A DNA stretch of 32,011 bases from Bacteroidales bacterium (GCA_017471085.1 JAFUWW010000078.1:1-32011); one strand, 5' to 3'; counted from the stretch's first letter, positions 18,676 to 26,736 are shown. Numbers and translations: made by a program. Notes: generated from the sequence alone by a model not told the origin.

Positions 18676-19041
18676 ATGACACGTATAGAGAACGAGATGC
18701 AGTACAATTCTGCTATGCAAAGGATTGAACAACTCCTTAGAATAGTAAAGGAAGACACGCCGGAGAATGACATCAACAGCGTGGAATTAGTCTTGCTCTC
18801 CAACCTCGTGGCCGATTATGAGGATGAGCACTACCCTATCACTAAGCCATCACTCATTGAAATCCTGAAACTGAGGATGTTTGAGATGGGTCTTAGCCAA
18901 AGCGCACTGGCTGCTCTCCTGGGAATGAATCAATCCAAAGTAAGCGAGATTATTTCCGGAAAATGCGAGCCCACCTTAAAGCAAGCCCGCATCATCTCAC
19001 AAAAACTGTCCATCAGCCCCGCCATTGTGCTGGGAGTCTAA
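18676..19041 (+). CDS. higA: HigA-type antitoxin, HTH regulator (orphaned)
   Basis: A 121-residue protein with an acidic helical N-terminal half and a C-terminal HTH_XRE domain (about 58-118): EILKLRMFEMGLSQSALAAL, then LGMNQSKVSEIISGKCEPTL, then KQARIISQKL. It matches HigA antitoxins of the COG5499 type, which bind HigB and repress their own operon. Its partner directly upstream is only a fragment, and the original higBA promoter was lost with the toxin's 5' end. It may persist as an anti-addiction remnant or simply be decaying. The reading frame itself is intact. Confidence 0.9.
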   Translation: MTRIENEMQYNSAMQRIEQLLRIVKEDTPENDINSVELVLLSNLVADYEDEHYPITKPSLIEILKLRMFEMGLSQSALAALLGMNQSKVSEIISGKCEPTLKQARIISQKLSISPAIVLGV

Positions 19042-19067
19042 GACATAAAAACGACGCCGGCGGGGCG

Positions 19068-19190
19068 GCTGCGGGTGTGGAGGGGAAGCGGCTGAATATG
19101 AGGAAGTTAAGCAATTTCCTGTGTAACTAGAGTTACACAGGAAAACTTTTAATTGGCCGATAATCAAGCGATTGCGCTCCACCAAAAACC
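19068..19190. repeat. Intergenic repeat, copy 1 (3' flank of vapC)
   Basis: About 120 bp starting GCTGCGGGTGTGGAGG match 20096-20213 in the same orientation with roughly 85 % identity by eye. In both copies vapC-type sequence follows, so the repeat is the downstream flank of a duplicated vapC. No gene is visible in it. Confidence 0.75.
19115..19144. terminator. Hairpin between convergent higA and vapC
   Basis: A perfect 13-bp inverted repeat (19115-19127 with 19132-19144, loop TAGA) lies between two converging genes. On the plus strand it is followed by ACTTTTAATT, so it could end higA transcription; on the minus strand the tail is weaker. A diverged copy exists near 20140-20175. Confidence 0.55.
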
Positions 19191-19251
19191 GCCGCCCATC
19201 CGGAAAACTCTTATTATATGCCGCCCAGATGGATTGGCGGCCAGGAACAAA

Positions 19252-19689
19252 TTATCCATTGCCCGGCTCCAGGGCCGACAGGAAGTCCCGGGGGGAAATG
19301 ACGGTTAGGGGGCAGAAGGGAGAATTCAGGTCAAAGAGGGCCTTATCCCTGGTTATGAAAAAGTCACATACGCCGCTATAGGCACTGGCATACTGGGCAT
19401 CGTCTTCAAAATCTCCACTGGGATGGGCAAGAGCCCAAAGCAGGTCCAGATCATCGATGGACAGGATCTGGACAAAAGACCGGAGCGACTGCAGGAGGGA
19501 TTTGAAGGACTCGTAGTCCATCCCGTTTTTTCTGGCGCAATAAGCCAGGTCTATGATGCTTTGCGTGGTAATGCACAGCTGGAAAACGCTGGCCCGGGCG
19601 GCGGAGAATATCTTCTCGGCAAAGGGTTTTTCCGGCCGATTCTCCAGGCAAAGGTCCATAAGGACGTTGGTATCTATGAAAACCTTCAT
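19252..19689 (-). CDS. PIN-domain ribonuclease toxin (VapC-like)
   Basis: A 145-residue PIN-domain protein. The metal-binding acids are visible: Asp6 in FIDTNVLMD, Asp47 in TTQSIIDLAY, Glu95/Asp96 in SGDFEDDAQY and Asp115 in FFITRDKALFD. VapC relatives cleave tRNA or rRNA. The ATG at 19689 overlaps the stop of the upstream gene as TGATG, which points to translational coupling and decides the start over the GTG at 19698. Together with the ribbon-helix-helix gene before it, it forms a type II toxin-antitoxin module. All key residues look intact. Confidence 0.88.
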   Translation of the reverse strand: MKVFIDTNVLMDLCLENRPEKPFAEKIFSAARASVFQLCITTQSIIDLAYCARKNGMDYESFKSLLQSLRSFVQILSIDDLDLLWALAHPSGDFEDDAQYASAYSGVCDFFITRDKALFDLNSPFCPLTVISPRDFLSALEPGNG

Positions 19690-19955
19690 CACTTGCACAG
19701 CAGATGGGCCAGTCTGTCGTCCTGCTCCAGCATCTCCGGGGTGGGTGCCGGGATTGCCCCGCTGATGGATTTCACAAGCGGATCCAATTCAATCTCCTTG
19801 GAAAGTTTGGGAATGGAGACCTTTGTGGCCTGGTCCAAGATGCTTTCCACGAATGCATTGAACGACATCTTGTTTCCCCGAGCCTGATATTTCACCCGCT
19901 CCATCACCTCCGGACGAATCCGTATAACCGTCTGTATCTTTGTCCTTGTTTCCAT
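19689..19955 (-). CDS. Ribbon-helix-helix antitoxin partner of the PIN toxin
   Basis: An 88-residue protein. Residues 5-45 (KIQTVIRIRPEVMERVKYQA then NKMSFNAFVESILDQATK) look like a ribbon-helix-helix DNA-binding domain; the acidic tail ending EQDDRLAHLLCK would bind the toxin. The open frame extends upstream to 20078, but the promoter box at 19973-19980 lies inside that extension, so the ATG at 19955 is chosen. It is coupled to the toxin by TGATG. A 28-bp inverted repeat over the promoter is a likely site for its own repression. Confidence 0.85.
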   Translation of the reverse strand: METRTKIQTVIRIRPEVMERVKYQARGNKMSFNAFVESILDQATKVSIPKLSKEIELDPLVKSISGAIPAPTPEMLEQDDRLAHLLCK

Positions 19956-19957
19956 AA

Positions 19958-20004
19958 ATGATAACATTTTTGCAAATGTAATCATTTTTGGGAAAGAATA
20001 CAAG
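19958..20004 (-). promoter_or_regulatory. Promoter and operator of the VapBC-like module
   Basis: Minus strand CTTG (20004-20001), 20 bases, TACATTTG (19980-19973). Across the -7 box lies an inverted repeat with 12-bp arms (ATGATAACATTT and AAATGTAATCAT, 19958-19985) differing at one pair, as expected for autoregulation by the antitoxin. Confidence 0.75.
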
Positions 20005-20026
20005 ATGGGTGAGACCTTGTTTCTTT

Positions 20027-20095
20027 GTAAGCCTCTTTTAGATTTGCACCGTGATTCCAATATGGGATTACGATGCAAATCTAAAAGAGGCTTAC
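20027..20095. repeat. 69-bp near-perfect inverted repeat
   Basis: Arms 20027-20048 and 20074-20095 are perfect 22-bp inverted copies. After one mismatch nine more positions pair (with two G-T pairs) around an AATAT loop, so the whole element can fold as one long stem. No T-run follows on either side and no gene lies inside. It could be a MITE-like element or the scar of a mobile element. It borders the vapC relic exactly. Confidence 0.8.
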
Positions 20096-20312
20096 GCTGC
20101 GGGTGTGGAGGGGAAGTGGCTGAAGGTGAGGAAGTTAAGCAATTCCCCGTGTACCTGGAGTTGCACAGGGAAACTTATAATTGGCCGATAATCAAGCATT
20201 TGCGCTCCACCAAATGCTGCCGCCAATTCAGGAAATGGCCATTCCGTGCGCCGCTATAGGCACCGGCATACTGGGCATCGCCTTCAAAATCTCCACTGGG
20301 ATGGGCAAGGGA
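20096..20312 (-). pseudogene. Relic of a second vapC with its 3' flank
   Basis: Positions 20096-20213 copy the flank at 19068-19190. Positions about 20249-20312 copy vapC codons around the third acidic cluster: the minus strand reads AHPSGDFEGDAQYAGAYSG against AHPSGDFEDDAQYASAYSG in the intact gene, so a key Asp has become Gly. The sequence between these two blocks, which in copy 1 is the end of vapC, is deleted, and the 5' part of the gene is missing. Confidence 0.75.
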
Positions 20313-20353
20313 AGTCAGTGACGCTCATTTGTTTCCGCTCGGCAGCCAAAGGA

Positions 20354-20881
20354 TTACAAATCTTTGACGCAGCGGATGGTAGGCATCACCTTATTATTGT
20401 CGGCCATCAAGAGGTGGCCCTTGCTCATACCCCAACCCCACTTGTTGTTCATCTTTTTCGTACCTTCTACACCGAAGGACCAGTGAGTCCTGCAAGGTAC
20501 GGCATTGTTGTCGTCTTTCCCAAGATAGCCGGAATCGTTTGTTCCCATTGCCGCCAACATAGTCCACATGATAGACATCTCCCTTACGTTGGGCAGTCTG
20601 TATCCTTCCGGGCATACACTAAGATTGGCGTCAAGATTAGGGAAGCTGTCATCGAGGTATTTGTTAAGCTCGTTAACCTTCGTCAGATTGTAGGTCGTGT
20701 TGTTAAAGGAATAGGATGAGTAGCTGCTGAGACTACCAGTACTGATTGCAGGCAAAGTGACGAATCCGCTTGACAGACAGGCCATCTTGCTATGCTCGTC
20801 GTGACCGATGAGTTGATGGTCTACCGGCTCGCGAAGTGACGCTTTGTTAATTCTGGAGCAATCGAACTCGTAGTATGTCTT
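20354..20881 (-). pseudogene. C-terminal fragment of a second DUF4906-type fimbrial tip gene
   Basis: About 175 codons in one frame, from TYYEFDCSRINKASLREPVD through KYLDDSFPNLDANLSVCPEG and YRLPNVREMSIMW to the final RCVKDL. They align throughout with the last 190 or so residues of the intact 1103-residue protein encoded at 21623-24934. The DNA of the two is clearly diverged, so this is an old paralogue, not a recent copy. The 5' end stops at about 20882, where ORF6N sequence begins. No signal peptide or ribosome site belongs to it. Confidence 0.85.
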
Positions 20882-21366
20882 ACTGGCATTACGATATCAG
20901 AAAGGACTTCTCCATAATGCTTTATCATAGATGTCTGCTTGTCTTTGTCAGTTTCACTATGGAGTTTAAGTAATTCCCTCTTAAGGTTACGCACCATTGC
21001 AAAAGTTTCAATAATGGCAAAAGCAACAGCCAAAGCGCGCTTACCTTTCAACACCGTAGCCAACATATAAAGGCCTTTCTCGGTGAAAACTTTTGTTCCG
21101 CGATGGTTGTTTTTTGATACTTTGGATATCAAAATTTTTGATTTCAAATCGTGTAACTCATTCTTAGTCAATACAAACATATAATCCTCAGGAAATTTGT
21201 CCGGATTATTACGCACGGCCTGGTTCACTTCACGAGTCTCCACGCCATACAGATCGGCTATATCCGCATCAGCAATTACCTCTTGGTTTCGGATTACCGC
21301 AATCTTACCTTCGACATCTCTAATACTCACAGGAAACGACTCACCTTTTTTTTTCTCTTTAGCCAT
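20821..21366 (-). CDS. ORF6N-domain (KilA-N/antirepressor-like) protein, 3' end replaced
   Basis: A 181-codon frame. Residues about 17-100 are an ORF6N domain: KIAVIRNQEVIADADIADLY, GVETREVNQAVRNNPDKFPE, DYMFVLTKNELHDL. ORF6N proteins are DNA-binding factors from phages and mobile elements, common in Bacteroidetes. The true protein probably ended a little after LSDIVMP (20884). From there the last 20 codons are the fimbrial fragment read in a different frame, so the native C-terminus was lost in a rearrangement. The protein could still be made. It has a good promoter upstream. Confidence 0.8.
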   Translation of the reverse strand: MAKEKKKGESFPVSIRDVEGKIAVIRNQEVIADADIADLYGVETREVNQAVRNNPDKFPEDYMFVLTKNELHDLKSKILISKVSKNNHRGTKVFTEKGLYMLATVLKGKRALAVAFAIIETFAMVRNLKRELLKLHSETDKDKQTSMIKHYGEVLSDIVMPVRHTTSSIAPELTKRHFASR

Positions 21367-21402
21367 ACTCTAGCAGATGCTCCGCCAATGGATCATCCGC
21401 AG

Positions 21403-21434
21403 CAAACATAAGGCTGCAGAACGACAAAAACAAG
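21403..21434 (-). promoter_or_regulatory. Promoter of the ORF6N gene
   Basis: Minus strand CTTG (21434-21431), 20 bases, then TATGTTTG (21410-21403), an exact -7 match. The CTTG directly follows the fimbrial operon terminator hairpin. Confidence 0.7.
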
Positions 21435-21478
21435 AATCGGTTGAAACATTTTGGAAAGTTTTAATGTTTCAACCGATT
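21431..21478 (-). terminator. Terminator of the fimbrial operon
   Basis: A perfect 16-bp stem (21435-21450 with 21463-21478) and 12-base loop, followed on the minus strand by CTTGTTTTTG. It is the first strong hairpin downstream of the last fimbrial gene. Confidence 0.8.
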
Positions 21479-21539
21479 GGAGGTAAAAGTGAGGGTGAAC
21501 GACACCTGTGGGATAAAGGTTTACCCTAAGTCATCTATG

Positions 21540-21588
21540 CCGCCAATCCAGAAAAACCGTGATATACGAAGTCTCGGTGGATTGGCGG
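21540..21588. repeat. Inverted repeat CCGCCAATCCA / TGGATTGGCGG
   Basis: Perfect 11-bp arms (21540-21550 and 21578-21588). A near-identical arrangement flanks vapC at about 19191-19240, and half of it occurs at 20220-20232. It appears to be a small dispersed element. No gene was seen in 21479-21622. Confidence 0.55.
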
Positions 21589-21622
21589 TTGGATTCAAAA
21601 CTCCTTTCTTGGCAAACGACTG

Positions 21623-24600
21623 TTATAAGTCCTTTACACAACGGGGATACTTTGAAAGAGATCTTGTCGTACCGCCCATTAGCAGGTGGACGTTACTCAT
21701 TCCCCAACCCCAGGCACTACTGACCTTGCGTGAGCCTTCGGCTCCTTTGGACCAGTGAGTACGGGAGGGCATGGTATTGGAGTCCGTAAGTCCAAGATAT
21801 TCCGAATCCCCATATTCTGAGGGGGCCAGAGTTGTCCAAATCAAGGACATTTCACGGACATTGGGTAGCCGATAGCCCTCAGGACAAACGCTGAAGTTGG
21901 AGTCAAGGTTAGGGAAACTGTCATCCAGATACTTATTTAGGCTTTGAATCTGGTTCAAATTGTAAGTTTTGCCATTAAAGTAGTAAGAACCGTAGCCGTT
22001 GAGGTTAATAAGATTAACAACAGGTGCAGTGACGAATCCTGCTGACAGGCAGGCCATCTTGCTGTTTTCGTCATGGCCGACCAGTTCGTGGTCAACCGGA
22101 TCGCGAAGTGAGGCAGAGTTGATGCGGGAGCAGTCGAATTCGAAAAAGGTGCGATCGTCGTAGGTTCCGGTGTAAGGGCTCGTGACGGTACCGTCGGCAT
22201 TCAAATGCTTGCGGACCATGGTAGTGTAGGCATTGGGTTCCACCTCGGGATTCTCAGTGAGCGTGATGTCCTTTCTCTGACCGCCTTCCACATAATAACC
22301 CAGGTTGCGGACGCAACGTGTGCTGAACTGTGCCGTCTGATCGGAGCCACTATAATTCATATTACTTCCGTTCACACCTTCCTCCGCCCAGACAATGCGG
22401 GGATACTTGTTACTGTTGTTCCAGTCTGCGACATTGCCCGGATTATAAGCATAATACCGGTTGCTAGCGATCACGTGCTGGCGCCATTTATCTTTGTTGG
22501 ACTCGGCCTGGTCCGAGGCGCTTCTTTGGTAGAGACGCGCGTCTCCCTCGATACCGTATGAGCCTAGGAAGACACCGATGAGCTGGATGTCGGATGCCAT
22601 GTACCAGCGGATTTCATCCGCATCTATTATATCATCCCCGTCAAGGTCGCGGTTACGCGAAAGGCAACTGTAGCGGAGGTAGTTATAGTCGTTATTCGTG
22701 GGGTCCGGATTGGCCGGATCAGTCTTATCCCACAGCACAGGGGTCTCGTTGGTGCCTTCCAGGTTGAGGAACTTGTCCCAACGCTGTCCCACAAGGGCTT
22801 CGTTTCCGTCCTTGTCCAGCACGCCCCATAGTTTGAGGGTGTTGAGACGACCGTTTGTGGAACTCGTATTGCCGCAGTCCTCCAGGTTCTTGTTGCGCCA
22901 ATAACTGGCGATTCCGGTTTCGTTGGCGTCATCCGTGAATTCCATACCCCATGCAGATTGCAATCCGGCGGTTTCCTGAACGGCATAGATGCTCTGGATG
23001 GAACGCTGCTGGATGGTGAACGAAGAGCCGATGAGGGTGCTCTCCCCGTCTGCCGACTTTGCCGATGATGCCAGGATATGCATTCGCCTCATAGGACCGT
23101 TTACTATCTTCTTCCAGAGTGTAGGGTCATACTCGCCGCTGAGGGGATTGGTGGTGTAGTAGTACTCGCTGATGAAGGCAGTGACTGTAATCTTTGGCCC
23201 GCCGGTGCCGTCATCATTGTCGAAATCATTTGTGGCGACATGATCCGGATCATACGTGGAGTCTCCCGGCGTTTGTGCGGCCACATCCACATCATACTGC
23301 CGCTTCTGCCCCTTCAGGTAGTCCACCAGTTCGTCAACGTACATCGTGCGCCTCCTGTCGCCAGCAGGAATGGCATCTCCGTTGATGTCTCTGAAATCAT
23401 AGTCGTGAGGCTTGTAAAGGATGCGCTGGTCAGAGTAGTAATTACCGCCCTCGTCTATATCGTTCACGCGGAACTCCACCCATTTGTAGTCTATATCGGT
23501 CATGCTCAAACCGTCTTCAGGGCCTACTCCGTCCGGGTTGAACGGAGTCTCCACATACCAGCTGATGTTATCAGGGTCCATGTAGGCGGCGTGGAAGGAA
23601 ATGACCTGCGTGCTGAAGTGGCAGTCACTATCGAATATCTCCTCCAGGGCCACGACCACACGCCCCGTGGCGCCAGGCTCGGGCTCATACAGCGGATTGC
23701 CGGTCTCGTACGCCTCCACCTCAGCATTTATGTCCTCTGCGCCGTTGATGTAGATATTGTAGACGTAATTGTGATTGCGCCGAGTATCGAAATCTGTCAC
23801 ATCGGAGTTGAAGTCACCAAGATGGATTTCATATCGCACGTTTGCGTCCAGGGTGGCGTTGGAGTTGCCGCCCGCGGAAACCCCCATAACTATCTTTCCG
23901 GTAAGAACGATGTAGGCAGACAGCGGGTCTGTGTAGAGGTAGTCGCCGTTTTCAAAGAAGCCGCCGGTATAGGGATCCGGTTTTTCACGCCTTTCCCGGT
24001 CAGCATAAGAAGAGATTCCGGCTGCTGGCTCCTTTCGGTTTTCCATCATATAGAACGAGAAACTGTGGATGGAAACCTTTGTCACACCATCAGCATAAAA
24101 ATCGTTAGCTTCGGAAGTTACGGTTTCGGTCTCGAAACCCAGCTCGTCCGTGGAGAAGAATTCTGCCTCCGTGTCGGCGGCGTCTTCGCCGTCACGCTCC
24201 AGGAGGTAGGAGCAGGTTGGGACGTTCACAACCTTCCATTTATAGGGGATAAAGGCGCGGATCGGAGCGTCCTTTGCGATTCGGACATTCACCGTGACCT
24301 TTGCATAGAGACGCTTGAGCGTCAGCGACTTGTGACTGATGTCATCACCGTCGGAAGTGTCTCCCTGGATGTTTACTCCGTCCACCTGCCCGGTCATCAG
24401 GAAGAAGCCGGAATTGGCGGCGATTTCGCTTCGCACCTGCGTCGCGACGATATCCTGAAGATCGCCATAGGTCTGCACGGTCGAAAGCAGGCCGGAGGAA
24501 ACATCGAGGTCGTTCGGGTTCATGTTTGCAACTGCCACGATGGTGCAGCCGGTTTTCTTGGATGTCTTCAGGTGGATTGTCCCATGTGTGGCAGCATCGG

Positions 24601-24934
24601 AGTCGGAAGACATGTTCGTAACGGTCCAATAATTCGATTCTGACGAAGCCCCCAGGTTCTCTCCGTCAAAATAGTGGCCGTAAAGCTTCTTGCTGGAAGA
24701 AGAGTTGCCTTCAAATATCATCAGATAGATGTTGAACACATTGCTCTCGCGGGCAAGTCCGAGCGCGCCTTTGGTGGTCACATCGACAGATGCACCCTTC
24801 GGCGAGCCGAACGCTATCACGCAGTCTGCCATACCGCCTTCCTCACCCGGGTCAGGGGGCAGTATTTCCTGCCGGCATCCCGCCGTAAGCAGGGCCGTAA
24901 GGAGCAATGCGATATTTAAAAGCTTTTTCTTCAT
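21623..24934 (-). CDS. DUF4906-type fimbrial lipoprotein, probable tip adhesin
   Basis: A 1103-residue lipoprotein (signal from MKKKLLNIALLLTALLTAGC; start moved from an upstream TTG to the ATG at 24934). The N-terminal region (about 30-400) resembles Mfa2/FimB-like beta-sandwich domains with FNIYLMIFEG and LKRLYAKVTVNVRIA. A long middle region follows. The C-terminal 200 residues hold CPEGYRLPNVREMSLIW and GWGMSNVHLL, as in FISUMP-like or C-type-lectin-like domains. It is the last and largest gene of the fimbrial operon, the usual place for a tip or adhesin subunit. A diverged C-terminal paralogue fragment lies downstream. The ligand is unknown. Confidence 0.8.
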   Translation of the reverse strand: MKKKLLNIALLLTALLTAGCRQEILPPDPGEEGGMADCVIAFGSPKGASVDVTTKGALGLARESNVFNIYLMIFEGNSSSSKKLYGHYFDGENLGASSESNYWTVTNMSSDSDAATHGTIHLKTSKKTGCTIVAVANMNPNDLDVSSGLLSTVQTYGDLQDIVATQVRSEIAANSGFFLMTGQVDGVNIQGDTSDGDDISHKSLTLKRLYAKVTVNVRIAKDAPIRAFIPYKWKVVNVPTCSYLLERDGEDAADTEAEFFSTDELGFETETVTSEANDFYADGVTKVSIHSFSFYMMENRKEPAAGISSYADRERREKPDPYTGGFFENGDYLYTDPLSAYIVLTGKIVMGVSAGGNSNATLDANVRYEIHLGDFNSDVTDFDTRRNHNYVYNIYINGAEDINAEVEAYETGNPLYEPEPGATGRVVVALEEIFDSDCHFSTQVISFHAAYMDPDNISWYVETPFNPDGVGPEDGLSMTDIDYKWVEFRVNDIDEGGNYYSDQRILYKPHDYDFRDINGDAIPAGDRRRTMYVDELVDYLKGQKRQYDVDVAAQTPGDSTYDPDHVATNDFDNDDGTGGPKITVTAFISEYYYTTNPLSGEYDPTLWKKIVNGPMRRMHILASSAKSADGESTLIGSSFTIQQRSIQSIYAVQETAGLQSAWGMEFTDDANETGIASYWRNKNLEDCGNTSSTNGRLNTLKLWGVLDKDGNEALVGQRWDKFLNLEGTNETPVLWDKTDPANPDPTNNDYNYLRYSCLSRNRDLDGDDIIDADEIRWYMASDIQLIGVFLGSYGIEGDARLYQRSASDQAESNKDKWRQHVIASNRYYAYNPGNVADWNNSNKYPRIVWAEEGVNGSNMNYSGSDQTAQFSTRCVRNLGYYVEGGQRKDITLTENPEVEPNAYTTMVRKHLNADGTVTSPYTGTYDDRTFFEFDCSRINSASLRDPVDHELVGHDENSKMACLSAGFVTAPVVNLINLNGYGSYYFNGKTYNLNQIQSLNKYLDDSFPNLDSNFSVCPEGYRLPNVREMSLIWTTLAPSEYGDSEYLGLTDSNTMPSRTHWSKGAEGSRKVSSAWGWGMSNVHLLMGGTTRSLSKYPRCVKDL

Positions 24935-24942
24935 TCCGTAAA

Positions 24943-26736
24943 TCAATTGAATGTGTGGGAGGATGTGGTCGCAGCCGCATCCGTCCAGGTGGAGTTGTCC
25001 ACGACGAAGTCTATCGCACCTTCCTGGTCGGCGTAATAGACGTTTATCACGACGTTAACGTCTTCGTTTCTGGACATATAGGTCAGCGGTACTTCCTTGT
25101 TGTTCTCACTGAGGATTCGCTTGAGTTTGCCACCTGCCTGATACTGTCCGAAAAGGATGAACTGGTGGTCCTGCTCGCTGGAGGTAGATGCTTCCCAGGT
25201 GAGCCTGGATTTTTTTGCCGTCTCTGCAGCATTGCCTGAGTTATACTGGCAGTCGGATTTAAGATACAGACCAGTATCGGGGTTGACGAAATTCAAGAGA
25301 TACTCTGCAGGCAGATCGTTCGGGAACCTGTTTCCCCCCGTCTTAGTACCTGATTGGATCCGGACGTCAGAAATGGATGTCTGCCCCGACCCGTCAATGG
25401 CAAGTCCGTCCAGTGTGAACAGCCCGCCCGATTTGGACAAGCTGCGGAAATAAGTGCTGCGCGCTCCGGTGTAATTGAATGTTATCCCGGATCCGGTGCT
25501 GCCGGTGTCGCTCGTAAGATAAGAGTCAGCGCTGTTGCCTGTCCATCCGGCCAGGCCTGATGAACTACTGTTCACTCCTGTGTATGTGAATCCATCGTAC
25601 GTGTGCGAAGCTTCCTGGTTGAAAATGGCCTGCGCCCTCGTGAAGAATTTGTTATAGGAATTGTAACCGCAACTTTCCCACGCCGTCCCACTGTCTCCGA
25701 GTCCATAGTACAGGCGCCCGGACCGTGTCACGCTTCTGGGATTGATCACCAGCACATCCACGCTTTCGCCTTCATCCATTTCGCTGAGAGTCGCATAGTC
25801 AATGACTCCGAACGGCCTTTCGCCCATGGAGATGGTGAGGTCTGACAGCCCCTCCGACGAACGGTCGAGAGTGAGTGTGGAGAATATCTTATAGGAGTTG
25901 GGGGATGCGTTTTCGTAGAGAAGGGTCTGGTAGACCACAACCTCTGATTCGGCTCCTATGGTGGATGGTGATCCGGAAAGGATGGGGTAGGAGGGAAGTG
26001 CGCGATAAGTCACTCCGTCCGGCACCACCGGCACTCCGTCCGTGCTATGGTCTATGAGATAAGCCTTGTCAGGGTTGAAGTGGCTGAACGACAGTCCGTC
26101 CACGGTTACCGGGAAGGACGTGTGGTTCCTGACCGTAACGCTGAAACGGACCACGGGCCGTGAGAGTTCGAGCGTTTCATTCGCGACCGAAAGGCCCACG
26201 GGGATGGTTTTCTTACCCGTAAGCAGCATCGAGGTCGCCGGGGAGTCGGGGGTGTCAGTTCCTGCGGTCGTGAGTCCTACAAGCTCGCGGTCCAGATAAG
26301 AAGTGAAACTGCCGGATGTGGCTGTCTTCTCCTGGGCCGAAATCAGCTCGGAACTCTGCCAGGTGGTGGCATCGATGTTTGCGTAGGCGTAAACATTGTA
26401 ATTGCCGGGGAGAAGATGCTCGAAATGGATGACGTCTTCAGTCACCGGGTCGGAACCCTCGGCGTCCTGGATATCGTCCACGCCCGGAACATAAGGATAA
26501 GTCTTATAGACATTGCCAACGACGTTGCCGGAGTTGTCTGTAAGGATAACCAGCACATTCTGGAAGCGAAGGCCGTCCAGAAGGTCGTCCGAGAAGGACT
26601 TGGTTTCAAGCCGCACGGCGCTGCCGGAGTCGAGCCGCAGCTCGAGCGCTCCATAGCTGGAAGTCCCGGGCTGCATTTCCTTAACGCAGCCGCAGAGCAT
26701 CAATGCCAGCAGTATGAAACCTCCGATCTTTCTCAT
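24943..26736 (-). CDS. FimB/Mfa2-like fimbrial lipoprotein with unassigned C-terminal half
   Basis: A 597-residue lipoprotein (lipid Cys17 in LMLCGC). The N-terminal 320 residues have the layout of Mfa2/FimB-type anchor or accessory pilins, with LRFQNVLVILTDNSGNVVGN and HFEHLLPGNYNVYAYANID. The second half (about 330-597) is Ser/Thr/Gly-rich and includes LLNFVNPDTGLYLKSDCQYN and HQFILFGQYQAGGKLKRIL, which faintly recall lectin-like folds; I cannot assign it. It overlaps the preceding fimbrillin gene by ATGA and lies 8 bp before the tip gene, so it is part of the same transcript. Confidence 0.7.
   Translation of the reverse strand: MRKIGGFILLALMLCGCVKEMQPGTSSYGALELRLDSGSAVRLETKSFSDDLLDGLRFQNVLVILTDNSGNVVGNVYKTYPYVPGVDDIQDAEGSDPVTEDVIHFEHLLPGNYNVYAYANIDATTWQSSELISAQEKTATSGSFTSYLDRELVGLTTAGTDTPDSPATSMLLTGKKTIPVGLSVANETLELSRPVVRFSVTVRNHTSFPVTVDGLSFSHFNPDKAYLIDHSTDGVPVVPDGVTYRALPSYPILSGSPSTIGAESEVVVYQTLLYENASPNSYKIFSTLTLDRSSEGLSDLTISMGERPFGVIDYATLSEMDEGESVDVLVINPRSVTRSGRLYYGLGDSGTAWESCGYNSYNKFFTRAQAIFNQEASHTYDGFTYTGVNSSSSGLAGWTGNSADSYLTSDTGSTGSGITFNYTGARSTYFRSLSKSGGLFTLDGLAIDGSGQTSISDVRIQSGTKTGGNRFPNDLPAEYLLNFVNPDTGLYLKSDCQYNSGNAAETAKKSRLTWEASTSSEQDHQFILFGQYQAGGKLKRILSENNKEVPLTYMSRNEDVNVVINVYYADQEGAIDFVVDNSTWTDAAATTSSHTFN

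Noticed and set aside
18172..18732. 186-codon minus-strand frame across the BspA/higB junction
   Set aside because: It reads both remnants in wrong frames; the in-frame homologies on each side explain the DNA better.
19068..21600. Chromosomal integron with attC sites carrying toxin-antitoxin cassettes
   Set aside because: The repeats lack the paired RYYYAAC and GTTRRRY core sites, gene orientations differ, and no integrase is present.
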